DNA of 64,000 bases from Poa pratensis (taxonomy: Eukaryota; Streptophyta; Magnoliopsida; Poales; Poaceae): positions 54,459,461-54,523,460 of the forward strand of contig CAMZMU010000059.1 in assembly GCA_947311845.1 (NCBI GenBank), in the 5' to 3' direction. Made by a program: the position numbers and the translations under genes. The notes beneath the pieces are model-generated. The model saw only the letters and a program-made list of their open reading frames with translations. It ran no database searches and had not been told where the DNA came from. Each line of letters starts with the position of its first letter. Position 1 is the stretch's first letter. Of the stretch, positions 27,155-37,808 are shown in pieces.

Positions 27155-27809
27155 GTTTTTTTTTGAATTTTACCATATATATTAAACAAATAAACAGTAC
27201 ACGATTATATCGATTACAAAAACAATACTAAAAGAGACGAGCAAATCTATGAGATCTTCAAACCCTTTCTTCTTCCATGATACAATCTTGTATTTTTCTG
27301 AAGGCAGCCGTAGAACAACGCCGAATACACGAAACCACAGACCTGTGAATACCAACGAAGGTTCTCCCCTTTTAATTTTGAGCCGCAATGCCAAGACTTT
27401 GTGTACGCACGCAACCATTAAATTAATCAAGCAACATCGGCAAGAGCACCACCACTGATATTCCAAGCACAAATAATCGAACCACTTTGTCGACATCATT
27501 GGGAGCCGAGAGAACGACTCACCATTGCCAAAGACGTAGTAGTCAGGATAGATATTGCGAGGACAATCCTCCTCGCGGCAACCATAAGAAACAATCCAAG
27601 ATTGATCTGGCGAAGCAAGATCTGAAGAACCATAGCTAGACAAACTTAATCTTTCAAAGCCACCATTGACGTCGGAAAGGAGATCACGCCGTCGAACTAA
27701 GCGCGGAAGATCACTTATTGCAGATGAAGTCATCTCCATTGACGAAGAAGATAACAACCAAAACCAACCTCTAACATTAAGTATCTTTGTATAGCGCCCT
27801 GTGCAGGTC
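27155..27809 (-). mobile_element. Poly(A)-tailed retroposon-like insertion
   Basis: This segment is absent from the paralogous block near 35790-35860. On the minus strand it ends with a poly(A) run (the T run at 27157-27165) and contains a 191-residue open frame (27757 to 27182) with no recognised domain and hydrophobic C-terminal residues. CAGGTCC at 27145-27151 and 27803-27809 may be a remnant of its TSD. The left boundary is good; the right one is approximate, and 27810-27925 is also extra relative to copy 2. Confidence 0.5.
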
Positions 27810-28143
27810 CGAGGTCCCCACCCCTCCTAGTGCCAGAGCGGCAACTAGAGGAGGCAAGGACCCGTCAATTCTTAGACGAAGGCGACGATGAAGATATAGA
27901 TGGCGTCGGCGGTGTTCGAGTTAACAAGATCACTTTGTTCTCGCCATCCTTTTCAGTTTCATTGCGAAAAGCCCACAAGGCCCATTTTACTGCAGAAGAT
28001 ATAATATTATGTGCACGACTGTTTTTTTTTGGGGAGCTAATCCACTACTCGAATTGATGACCAATACGCGGATTAAAATTCTCATAGACACAACACCAGG
28101 TCCATGTAGCAACACACTCAAAGAATACATTATGCACAATTTC

Positions 28144-28242
28144 ATCATCAGAACAAAATGGTTTCCTTATAAATTGTCCAACTCCCTTTCGGCAATCAAT
28201 CATAGGCATTGCCTAGGTTCGAAAAAAAAAATCATCAGAACA
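28144..28242 (+). mobile_element. 75 nt poly(A)-tailed retroposon with 12 bp TSD
   Basis: ATCATCAGAACA at 28144-28155 is repeated at 28231-28242. The 75 nt between (28156-28230) end in a pure A run preceded by GTTCG. The paralogous site near 36617 carries this target once, with no insert. This fits a severely 5'-truncated LINE or SINE copy. Confidence 0.8.
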
Positions 28243-28437
28243 GAACACACATTTGAATCATCCACTGGACTTCTTTTGATCAAGATGTTTCTAGTAAGGA
28301 GCTTCTTATGTTTTTTTGTGTGTGAATGGAGGAGCTTATTATATTTGAAACACAATGTCCGAAATAGAAGGGGAGGCGATATATGTTTAATTCCATCACT
28401 GTCAAATGTCAAACCAAAGTAAACTAAAAGGAGCTAA

Positions 28438-29152
28438 GAGCATCTCCAACAGCCTTTGTATATGGATTTGCAAAAACCTTGTTATAGCAAGAGGAGAGAT
28501 AGTGTTTACAAAGCCAACAAGTTTTGTGCTTTTGCAACCTTTGTATAACCGGATTGCAAAATCCTGTGCACCTCACAATGACACGTGGGGCCGTTTTGTC
28601 AGTCAAACAATTACATCTTCTTCCTCCTGGAAGTTTGACCGGCGCGCACGGAGGCGAGGGGGCGCGGGCGGGGCGGCGAAGGACGGACGCAACTTCCTAG
28701 GGGTTGCGCCGAGCTTCTCCGGCACCGGAGACGGCCTCCCCCGGGCTGAATCGGCCAACGGCGACGCGCCATGGCGGAGCTCGATTCGTCGGCGGAGAAG
28801 CTCGCACGGCCGGGGAAATGAGGGGTGGGACGGCTGGAGGCTCGGGGAATTCATGGGAGACGGCGGCGGGGCGAACGACGGCGGGGGTGGCGGCGGCCGG
28901 CGGCAGCGGCTCGAGCGTGAAACTTCCCAGCGGGAGCAGTTACTCACGCGCGCTGCGTTTGGGCGTTTTACAATTCGAGAGGGGACTTTGCAAATATGCA
29001 AAGGGAGGGTGTAGTTTTAGCTAGCTTTGTAAAAAATTTGGTGTGGGAACCAGTTATACAAATGCCGCTGGAGCTTGTTTTTTGGCCCCAGTTTGTATAA
29101 AGGCAGTTTTTACAAATCCTGAGGAGTTTTACAAATGCTGCTGGAGATGCTC
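28438..29152. mobile_element. PIF/Harbinger-type element carrying a GC-rich fragment
   Basis: Inverted ends GAGCATCTCCAACAGC and the complement of GCTGCTGGAGATGCTC are flanked by TAA on both sides (28435-28437, 29153-29155), the 3 bp TSD of PIF/Harbinger. The outer ~180 bp are AT-rich. The interior at 28620-28950 is strongly GC-rich with long open frames on both strands, which looks like a captured gene or leader fragment. No transposase. Confidence 0.8.
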
Positions 29153-29240
29153 TAACATGGTATACACCAGTACACCACTAGCGTCCATGATCTCACCATT
29201 GAACAGAACACATACATCGCGGGATGAGAACAGCTTGGTA

Positions 29241-30702
29241 TCAAGTGGCCGCCGTGTCGATTCCGGCACCGGCCGGCATCAGGCCGAGCGACACGAGGAG
29301 GCTGCCGCCGCCGCTCCCGAAGACCCCCGTCTGCGTGACCCACCCCTCGATTATCTCCTGCGCGGCGCGCCCGTTGTCCGCCGGCACGAGATGCCCGGCG
29401 CCGTATACCACGGCGTGCGTCAGAGCGCCGGACCGCTGCACGTACCCGGCGAGATCCCCTCGTCCCCTCGTCTTTCGTCAGAGGCAATCCGCCACACGGA
29501 GCGCTCGGCGTCCAGGAACGCGCGTAGGCCGCTCCACCGGAGCTCCTTCAGCCACGCCTCCGTCGGCACTACGCCGATCTTGATGTCCCGGATCCCCTGG
29601 TACAGCAGCACGCGCGTCCGCCCCCGGAGCAGCACCGCCTCCATCTCCGGCTTCACGCTCTTCATGATGTCCTCGTGCATCGCCGCCCTGACCACGTGGT
29701 TGCACTCCTCCCACAGCACGTCAGTGCGCGCGCCCAGCGCCGCCTTGACCCCCGGCGCGTTCACGAACCTGCCCACGGCCGCTGTCGCGTACGGCCGCTG
29801 CTTCACGTAGTCGTAGAGCGTGGCGAGCCCCGTCGCGTTCTCCAGCCATGACAGCGCCTTCCCCTCGCATCCGACGCCTCCCACCACCGCCCCGCCTCGG
29901 CCAACGCCACCGCCTCCGCCTGCATCGCCTCCAGCTCCCGCCGCTGCTTGGCGTTGATGAAGCCCGTGAAGTAGGCGGAGTCGGCGTGCGTGGCCACCTG
30001 TAATACGAGGTGCGTGAGCCCGTTCCCGATGGCGACGCCACGGAGGTTGATCCGCCGCCCCATCGGCAGACCCGGGTTCACGGCCAGTATCCGCGCCGCC
30101 GCGGCGGGCACGTACTTGCCGGCGTAGCTCTCGCCAGTGAGGAAGAACGGGCGCGCGCGGAAGGACGGACTGGCGTCGAAGAAGGCCTGGAGCGCGGCGA
30201 GGACATGCTCCGCGATGACGGACTGGTTGCGCGGGATGTCGGCGGGGGAGTGCGTGGCGCTCAAGCCGGTGCCGAGCGGGCTGTCGAGGAAGAGGAGCCC
30301 GAAGTGGCGGTTCCACGCGAATGGGTTGCGGGAGAGGGAGGCGTCGTCGGTGGCGTCGACGAGGTAGGGCCCGAGCTCGAAGAGGTTCCACACAAGGCCC
30401 GAGTAGCCCGGGCCGCCCTGCAGCCAGAGGAGCAGCGGCGTGTCCGGTGGTGGCGTGAGCGGGTCGGTGGCCTCGTAGTAGGTGTAGTAGAGGGATGCAT
30501 TTGTAGACGGGTCAACAGGCAGATAACCGGAGCTGGTCGGCAGCGCCTCCTTCGGGAACATCACTGCCCCGGCGAAGGTCGCCGAGAGGAGGAGAAGGAC
30601 GATAGCCAGGTGCAGAAGCGGCGTGAGATGATGATGCGGTGGGTAGTGAGGTCCATGCAGCGATAACCCTTGTGATGGAGAGAGTAGCCGAGAAAAATAC
30701 AT
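29241..30702 (-). CDS. SCPL gene B: serine carboxypeptidase-like (SCPL50 type); two frameshifts
   Basis: Intronless S10 peptidase-like gene read from 30702 down to the stop at 29243-29241. There is a hydrophobic leader ([17 protein letters not shown]), [31 protein letters not shown] (Tyr where most family members have Cys), [10 protein letters not shown] (nucleophile Ser), the catalytic-Asp region [12 protein letters not shown], and the catalytic-His region [14 protein letters not shown]. Single bases appear missing at about 29860 (SCPL C retains the base there) and about 29456. Counting both back gives 488 codons. Family members are secreted or vacuolar and include acyltransferases; the substrate cannot be predicted. 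The ATG at 30702 is the only usable in-frame start but gives an unusually long leader, so the ancestral start may be lost. Confidence 0.85.
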
Positions 30703-30879
30703 GCGCTATACCGTGGGGCGAGTTTATGAGGCATGGTGGCTGCGGTATTGGGATAGCACAGGGAACCGAAAACGCGAAGGGACGAGTAATCTGGGTGGGT
30801 GTTATGAAGAGCGAAGTACGGGGAAGGAGCACTAATGGTTTTGGTGGGAAGGCGATTAAGGACGTGAGTGGCCTAGTGG

Positions 30880-32350
30880 AGAGCTTCTACCTAAAAGCGA
30901 GAGGGCAAATTAGCCTGAAATAGGAGAGAACGAACAATATCGTTGACGGTGCGGATAATGCGCTCGGCTTTACCGTTTTGTTGGGAGGTGTATGGGCAGG
31001 AGAAACGAATGTGTATACCGTGCGCGGCGGCGAGAGAGTGGAGTTTGGCGTTGTCGAACTCACGACCGTTGTCCATCTGTATAGACGCAAGAGGTAGGTT
31101 AAACTGGGTTTGGCCAAAAGCGCGAAACGAGGCGAGCGAGGCGTAAGCATCAGATTTTTGGCGTAGAGGGACGGTCCAAAGAAAATGGGTAAAATCATCG
31201 AGAATGACTAAGAAATATTTATTACCAGAATTACTTAAAATTGGGGACGTCCAAAGATCACAGTGAATTAACTCAAAAGGGTGAGTAGTTCTAGTGGTGG
31301 AAGAGGAAAAATGCAGACGTACATGGCGTCCAAGCTAACAAGCATGACAAAGAGTACTATGGTTTTTATTGCAAGGTAAAGAAATATGCTGCGAAAGACG
31401 ACGATAAGCGTCATGGCCGGGGTGACCCAAACGACGGTGCCAAATATCATGAGGGGTGGTGGTGGTGGTGAGAGCACGAGGCGCCGGTGGCTGAAACGAA
31501 TAAAGCTCCACCGTACTATTGCACCGAAGAAGCTCACGCCGGGTAATGAGGTCGTTCACAGAAAAACCAAAAGGGTCAAAATTGACAGAACAGTTGTTAT
31601 CGGTAGTAAATTGATGGACAGAGACAAGATTTTTAATTATGCGAGGAGTAATTAGAACATTACGAAGATGAAGATAATGATCAGAAAAAGAAGAAGGAAG
31701 TGAGGCGTGCCCGGATGCGGAGACGGAAACAGAGGAGCCGTCTCCGACAGTGACATGACGATAAGGAGGATGTGAAGAGAGAGAAGAAATGATACCGGGG
31801 TTGTTGGAGAGGTGAGCGGTGGCGCCGCTGTCCATGACCCACTCCGGGGTGGGGGGCTGCAGCGTCATGTTGGTGAAGGGCGACGCGAGGGCAGAGGGGT
31901 CCCAAGTGTGCGCCGAAGTAGGGGGCGCAGTGTTGGAGGAGGCGACGCCGTGCGGGGCGCCGTAGAAGGCCTGGCCGTGGGGCGCCATAGAAGGAGGCCG
32001 CGCAGTGTAGGAGGAGGCGACGCTGTACAGGGCGCCGTAGAAGGACTGGCCGCTGTGGGCGTTGTAGAAGGAGGCCGGCGCAGATGGTGGTGCGGCCATG
32101 TAGGCGTGGGCGTGAGGGCCCGGGTGAGGGACAGGGCCGAGGATGTTGCTCCCGGCGCCGTGCGGCGGCATGGGTCACATCGGAGACGCTCCGGTCCAAG
32201 GGTGGAAGGGGGTGAGCGCCATGGAGGAGGAGGGAGAGGAAGGAGGAGAGGGACGGTGGCGGCGGCGGCCGGCTATGGTGCGGCGGCTAGGGTTAGGGAA
32301 GGAGAGGAGGCGGAAACGAATTAGGGTTGAGGATTTTTAGACTGATACCA
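30880..32350 (-). pseudogene. Truncated Copia retrotransposon (minus strand): PBS, protease, partial integrase
   Basis: Reading leftward from the PBS complement at 32341-32350 there is a short Ala/Pro/Gly-rich stretch with repeated FYGA motifs, then a protease-like DSGATAHLSN motif (about 31830). Next comes a GAG-pre-integrase segment (RRLGH, then a C-x-x-C end near 31340), and integrase with DNGREF and the QNGKAER motif (30960-31070). Integrase stops at about 30885. Nearly all of gag, all RT and RNase H, and the 3' LTR are absent. The fragment directly abuts the 5' side of SCPL B. Confidence 0.85.
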
Positions 32351-32491
32351 TGTGAGAGAATTGACCACACTTGGGACTTTCCATTGCATTGATATATAGT
32401 CAAAATACAATGCTAACCATAAATGGGAGATCACACAAATAAGGACTCTCCCAGGAGGATATGTCACGCTACGTGACATATCTGTCTAACA
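32351..32491 (-). repeat. Short (141 bp) 5' LTR of the truncated Copia fragment
   Basis: On the plus strand it starts TGTGAGAGAATTG and ends CTGTCTAACA, giving TG...CA ends. The adjacent tRNA-Met-type PBS (TGGTATCAGT on the minus strand) fixes its inner border. No partner LTR exists in the window. Confidence 0.7.
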
Positions 32492-33073
32492 GCACGTCTA
32501 AATATCATGGAAAATCCAGACCAAAACAATGACAATGTATATGCACCTTCTTTGGTTTCGATGATACCGACAACTTGGACATCTTTTTTGATATGTCAAG
32601 CAGACCCGGACGGATCAGAGGATGGGGCGCTTAATTAAATCGTCGTACGTACCTTGTGACGCCGATGGAAAAGAAGAAGAAGACGGCGGCGGCAGACGAA
32701 GGTGAAACGGATTAGATGTGGCCTGCTGCCCAGCCGGCAGGATTATATGCATGTACGTACGAATTTTATAGCCATCATGGATCAAAGTTTACTGGGCCAA
32801 TCGTGGAGAAAGGCTGGATCACCGCACAGCGTACGGAAAGTTTGCTGGACTTCGTGCGTCAAATTAAGTCTTGAGAGGTCTACAGAAAGTACTCTTGCAC
32901 GAGCGATGGACACATAACTCAGCCACGTCATCGAATCATTTGCATTAAGGTACTCCTCATACATTAACATACGCGATTGTCAAGCCTAATTATTCTTCTT
33001 ATGCGCTATAAGGTGGAGAAGCCCTTTGGCTAAATTAACCATGTCTCATTCACAAGCTCATGTATGCCTCGTA
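32492..33073. other. Intergenic; second half is a dispersed repeat shared with 60193-60360
   Basis: No gene recognised in 32492-32940. From about 32943, and continuing across the MITE to 33232, the sequence is clearly related to 60193-60360 (shared CATTAACAT, TGTCAAGCCTAATTATTC and AAGGTGGAGAAGCCCTTT). Confidence 0.7.
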
Positions 33074-33196
33074 CTCCTTCCGTTCCAAATTAATTGACTT
33101 CCATTTGTTCACACATGGATGTATCTAGACATGTTACACGTATAGATACATCCATATGTGGACAAATAGAAGTCAATTAATTTGGAACGGAGGGAG
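33074..33196. mobile_element. Stowaway MITE (123 bp)
   Basis: CTCCTTCCGTTCC at the left, GGAACGGAGGGAG at the right, TA at 33072-33073 and 33197-33198. The related sequence near 60326 lacks it and continues from TGCCTC directly to GATGGTATGC. Confidence 0.95.
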
Positions 33197-33649
33197 TAGA
33201 TGGTATGCGCCTTCTCAGCTACACGATGCGATTCCTTGGGATCACTAGCTGCAAGATCGTCGCCATGCCCAAGATCCAACATTCTACGTACGCTATAGAT
33301 GATACTACAGTAGATCTCAAAAAAATTACTCCAACCAAGTAGAACAAAACGGAGATCGTCCGGGCGTACCTCGTCTGGATCGCGAGAGAAGGAACGGCGG
33401 CTGCAGACCAAGGTGGAAATGGAAGGGATCCATGGTCGGGTATCGGGGTACGGACTTATAGTCACGGATCAGGGTTGGATTTTTTTTTTAAATATTATTT
33501 CTTTTAATAACAATTTGAAAACTAATGTACGATTTAAATCAATTTCAAAAGTAGTACGCCGTCAGCCTTACTCGGGCCAAAACCCTCGTTTCGGCCTTAG
33601 TCGGGCCGAAACCCCTTCTTTCGGCACGGCCGAAAGTCTCATGAATCAG

Positions 33650-34275
33650 TTTTAGGCTTGGATTAAAATAAAAGGAGCTCAATCGTGTTTCGATTTAAGA
33701 TAAAATACACACGAAATATATGCGCGTCGAAGAGTAGGTTCCATTTCCGTGATCGGTTTCGAGTTTCGTCGACTTTAACTTCTTAATTTTGAACCGAAGT
33801 TCGCACCATTTTTCGACGAATCTTGTCAAATTCGTCGCACTCGGTCGACCATTTGAAATTTCCTTTCACGAGTAGATTGATCTCGCCGTTCCCCATAACT
33901 TTTATGTTGTAACCTTTTAATTTTGACGGAGCTATATGTATTTTCTCTCTATTACGTGTTCTCTCTAATATGTGTGTATTCTTGTAGGTATATGTCTGTC
34001 GAAACAAAAAAGTTACAACATAAAAGTTGTGGGGAACAGCGATATCCATCTACTCGTGAAAGTAAATTTCAAACGGTGGACCGAGTGCGACGAATTTGAC
34101 AAAATTCGTTTAAAAAATGGTGCGAATTTCGGTCCAAAATTAAGAAGTTAGTATCCACGAAACTCGAAACCGATCACGAGAATGGAACCTACTCGTTGAC
34201 GCACATATATTTCGTATATAGTTTATCTCGAATCAAAACACGGTTGAGTGCTTTTCGTTTTTAGCCAATCCGAAA
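33650..34275. repeat. Fold-back element: two ~240 bp inverted arms
   Basis: The left arm (about 33650-33914) and right arm (about 34011-34275) are reverse complements of each other at roughly 80-85% identity, separated by about 95 bp. Shared blocks include TGATCGGTTTCGAGTTTCG with its complement and the TTTTATGTTGTAAC border. The arms belong to a dispersed repeat also found singly at 45610-45835 and 51871-52095. No coding capacity; a transcript would form a long hairpin. Confidence 0.8.
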
Positions 34276-35951
34276 GTTTTTTTTTTGTTTCTCTTGACGT
34301 GTAGCGATATCTTGATTCGAAATTTCCCGGATAGTTCACATAATCATATTCTATCATAAGTTTTTTTTTATAATTTCGCATGATCATTTACTCTATTTTT
34401 TTATAGTTGGTATCGTGCTATCATTTAGATGTTGGTACCACTTCTCGTAAGATAATTGAATTTTCTAGATAAGAACATAATTATATTTGTCATCCTTGAT
34501 ATAGTTTTTTTTTGTAATTCTGCTACACATATAACATCACACAAAATTCAACGTTGTGGCTGCCCTACCCGCTGGATGCGGTCTCGCAACAGAGATGTTG
34601 GGTTTGGCGTGTGGTGTGTGCTCCTGAAGAAATCGATCCATGCTCCGACCTCATGTTTGAGCGACCATGGCAACACCCCTTTGTGTCGTAAACCTCCCTG
34701 GAGGATTGGTAATGGTGATGCACCTCCCCTCGGGTGCTTTTAAGCGAAAGCTCAGTGATGATGACGGTCGCGAGCGTCATTACCTTTCTTGAAGGCATCG
34801 CACAGAGAACCCACCCTGCATGGTTAGTGAGTGTTGTGACGATCGGCTCAAGGTGAATGGGTGCTGCCTCGTGTGAGTCAATATGCGATGCAGTGCTGTC
34901 ATCTAGTTCTCTTGTTAGTGGTGTTGATGATATTGACTCTGTGTTTCTACGCCAGCTCGAATCCAGGAAATTCTAGTTTCTCGTGAAAAAATTGTGCATA
35001 ATTAAAAACGTCGTCCACTTTAAGACAAATGGATTAGATGCTCATTACGAAAATTTATTTCGTTCCAAGGAGTGAAACCGGCTCAATTCAACGGCTGCGG
35101 TTGCTTTTGAGGATATCTAGAAGGACACATGGTCTATGACGTCACCTAGTCAGCACCGACCTGCATGTCGACGTCGGCTCTGATCACCGGTGATTGTGAA
35201 AACATTGTTTGCTTGATTTAATATAGCTCACGGTTTTCCAAAAAGAAAAAAACAATTCGACATCTCATGTATCTCGTATTCTGGACGGTTACTGGGAAAT
35301 CACCATTGCTAATGAACAAAGAAGAGAAGGTGTTCGACATTTCAACTATAGTGTACAAGGCTTTGATTACTCTGTTAGAATACGAAAATCCCAAAAACAT
35401 GTTTTATCATAGCATACATGTTCTTCTCATAAGTAGGACCTCCACGATTCTTTTTGTCTAAAATAAAACCCACAATGTTTACAACAAAGGAAAATGGCAA
35501 TCTTATCTGCCCAAGGCTAGTAGAAAACGAAAAATAACATGAAGAACAACTCTACCTAGATTACACCTCCAAGGGGAATGTTGCTAGCAAAAATGTGGAA
35601 AATGAGCACAACTCTAGGAAAAGCATATGTTTATCCCTACTTCAACGGGTTTAAGAGGGAGCAAACTATTTGGTGGTGCAAAGTTGACGACACACCTTCT
35701 CAGCCCACTGTCTATTGTGAGGAAGTCGCCTTCAGTGCCAGACAATGCAAATGAGCTCCCTCTTTTTATGCTCCAATCCCCAGGTGAATTGGTCGATGTT
35801 TGAGCAAGCTTGTAGAGTTGTGGTGAATTTTGCCATTTTTGAGTTCACGATATCACTTTGTCCCATACATCTGCAATGTTTCGCCATCCTCTTCCATGAA
35901 AACAAAATAAATCGAGAAAAGTCTAAAAGGCCCATTTCACTGCAGAAGATA

Positions 35952-36487
35952 TCTATAATCCTATATAGTGTGCCAATTTTGAAAGTTTGAGTCCAATCAT
36001 TATATTGCAACTTCTACCGTTGATTGGACACCATTCGACGGCCTAGGACACTGGGATTCGCAGCTATAGTACCTCCGCTGGCTGGGCCTATGCTCTCCAT
36101 ATCGCTCGCTTCACAGGTGGTCAGAGCCCAAACGAGTCCAGTTAAAAAAAAAAAAACAAGTCGGCCTATGCATGTGCGTGTTCAGCCGCGGGTGGCGAGT
36201 AGCTCGCTTGCAGCGCATCCATGGGCAGTGAATACATATGGGTGACATGGATGGGAATAGAAATCTAATAATGCTGAGAGCTTTCACAGGTAACCAGAAA
36301 AATTACACAAATAAGACGTGCAAAATTGAACCAATATATCCAAGCGCATGTGAATGGAATCAATTTACATTTGTGCACGACAAGTTTCCAACTCTTGATG
36401 CTCTGTAATGCTATTTGCGTCGAAATTAGGGAGGTTTATCCTTTATAATGACTGTTTTAAACGTGCAAAGCACGTGTAGCTGACTAG
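35952..36487 (+). mobile_element. Non-autonomous Helitron (536 bp) confirmed by an empty site
   Basis: Starts TCTATAATCCTATATAG after A and ends with hairpin CGTGCAAAGCACG (36462-36474), a 9 nt spacer and CTAG (36484-36487) before T. The paralogous copy 1 (28000) reads TGCAGAAGATATAATATTATG without interruption. Joining the bases flanking this element recreates that sequence with insertion exactly between A and T, as Helitrons do. No Rep/helicase is present. Confidence 0.92.
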
Positions 36488-36705
36488 TAACATTAAATGC
36501 ACGACCTGTTTTTTTTTAGCTGATCCACCACTCAATCAAATTGATGACCAATACGCGGATTAAAAATCTCATAGATATAGCACCAGGTCCATGTAGCAAC
36601 ACAATCAAAGAATAAATCATCATCAGAACAGAACAAACATGTGAAATCATCCACTTGACTTTGTTTGACCAAGATGTTTCTACTTTCTAGTAAGGAGGTT
36701 ATTAC

Positions 36706-36836
36706 TCCCTCCATATCAAAATATAAGATGTTTCGGATTGAAATGAGTGAATCCACATACTAATACGTGTATAGGTACATCCATATCAGAAAAATGCTCA
36801 ATATCTAAAACATCTTATATTTTGATACGGAGGAAG
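36706..36836. mobile_element. Stowaway MITE (131 bp)
   Basis: CTCCCTCCATATCAAAATAT at the left, with its inverted counterpart ending ATACGGAGGAAG at the right, flanked by TA (36704-36705 and 36837-36838). It lies immediately 3' of the SCPL C stop region. Confidence 0.92.
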
Positions 36837-36840
36837 TATA

Positions 36841-37370
36841 TCACGTGGCCGCCGCGTCGATTCCGGCGCCGGCTGGCATCAGGCCGCGCGACACAAGGAG
36901 GCTGCCGCCGCCGCTCCCGAAGACCCCCGTCTGTGTCACCCAGCCCTCGATCATCTTCTGCGCGGCATGCCCGTTGTCCGCCGGCACAAGGTGCCCGACG
37001 CCGTACACTACCGCGTGCGTCAGCGCCCCCGACCGCTGCACGTACCCGGTGAGCTCCTGCTCCCCTCCTTCGCAGGAGATCCGCCAGCCACACCTCCGTC
37101 GGCACTACGCCGATCTTGAGGTCCCGGATCCCCTGGTACAGCAGCACGCGTGTCCGCCCCCGGAGCAGCAGCGCCTCCATCTCCGGCTTCACACTCTTCA
37201 TGATGTCCTCATGCATCGCCGCCCTGACCTCGTGGTTGCACTCCTCCTAGGCCACGTCCGGCCGCACGCCCAGCGCTGCCTTGACCTCCGTCGTGTTCAC
37301 GAACTTGCCCACGTCCGCCGTCGCGTACGGCCGCTGCTTCGCGTAGTCGTAGAGCGTGGGAAGCCCGGTC
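36841..37370 (-). pseudogene. SCPL gene C, 3' part
   Basis: C-terminal half of a third SCPL gene. It includes the [15 protein letters not shown] segment, the catalytic-Asp region [12 protein letters not shown] (about 37130), and [14 protein letters not shown] with the catalytic His (about 36980). A deletion removes about 40 residues between them (37060-37100), and other indels shift the frame. It is continuous with 44230-44972 once the Copia insertion is set aside. Confidence 0.85.
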
Positions 37371-37375
37371 GCATT

Positions 37376-37794
37376 TGTTAGATTGATCTCGTTTTTAATG
37401 AGATTGATTCCGAATTGATTAGCCCAACGGCTAAATCAATCCTCTTGATTGCGCCCTAATCGGGGGCGTCTGTTTCCTGTTATGGAGCAGTGGGCCCCTG
37501 TGACCTGCGCTATATATAGAGGTGGGGGGTCAAGCACACAGTACGATGTTGACCGTGCTGCCAGCCACCCCACCGACATCCCCTACCGATTAGGGTTAGC
37601 GCAGTGCTCACGGGAAGCACCGCTGCGCCGCCACTGCCCCGCAGCCGCCACCGTCGACCACCATAGCCGACTCCTCGAGCTCCTCTGGACAGAGCCAAGG
37701 TATCTCTCCGATCCCCTCTTTTTCTCACTGTTTACACACACACACATGATCTACACGTTGATCTACCGATACAAGTAATCCTATGGATCTAACA
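37376..37794 (+). repeat. 5' LTR of the Copia element (419 bp)
   Basis: TG...CA ends with terminal TGTTAG/CTAACA inverted repeats. A TATA box (CTATATATAG) at 37510-37519 marks the likely U3/R promoter. A CA microsatellite is at 37735-37747. Confidence 0.95.
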
Positions 37795-37795
37795 A

Positions 37796-37808
37796 TGGTA
37801 TCAGAGCA
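37796..37808 (+). other. Primer-binding site (initiator tRNA-Met)
   Basis: TGGTATCAGAGCA begins two bases after the 5' LTR; it is the standard Copia PBS complementary to the 3' end of initiator tRNA-Met. Confidence 0.9.

Larger units (their letters stand above)
24575..30702. repeat. Segmental duplication, copy 1 (ends with SCPL B)
   Basis: Collinear with 34277-37375 plus 44225-44972 in the same orientation. Blocks 24575-25870, 27015-27150, 27925-28330 and the SCPL gene all have clear counterparts with roughly 10-15% divergence. Copy 1 gained a MULE, a poly(A)-tailed retroposon, a 75 nt retroposon and a Harbinger-type element that copy 2 lacks. The noncoding parts contain no recognised gene. 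A run of C residues interrupts 25197-25220. Confidence 0.85.
34277..37375. repeat. Segmental duplication, copy 2 (left part; continues at 44225-44972)
   Basis: Collinear with 24575-30702. It begins at the TTCTCTTGACGTGTAGCG block and runs into the 3' part of SCPL C. It lacks the MULE, Harbinger-type element and retroposons of copy 1 but carries its own Helitron, Stowaway and Copia. Apart from the SCPL remnant, no gene is recognised. Confidence 0.85.

Noticed and set aside
28704..29024. GC-rich ORF resembling a small Ala/Gly protein
   Set aside because: Part of the Harbinger-type cargo; both strands are open, and no start context or domain is convincing.
31812..32324. 170-residue plus-strand Gly/Arg/Val-rich ORF
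   Set aside because: It is the antisense shadow of the Copia gag-protease linker on the minus strand.
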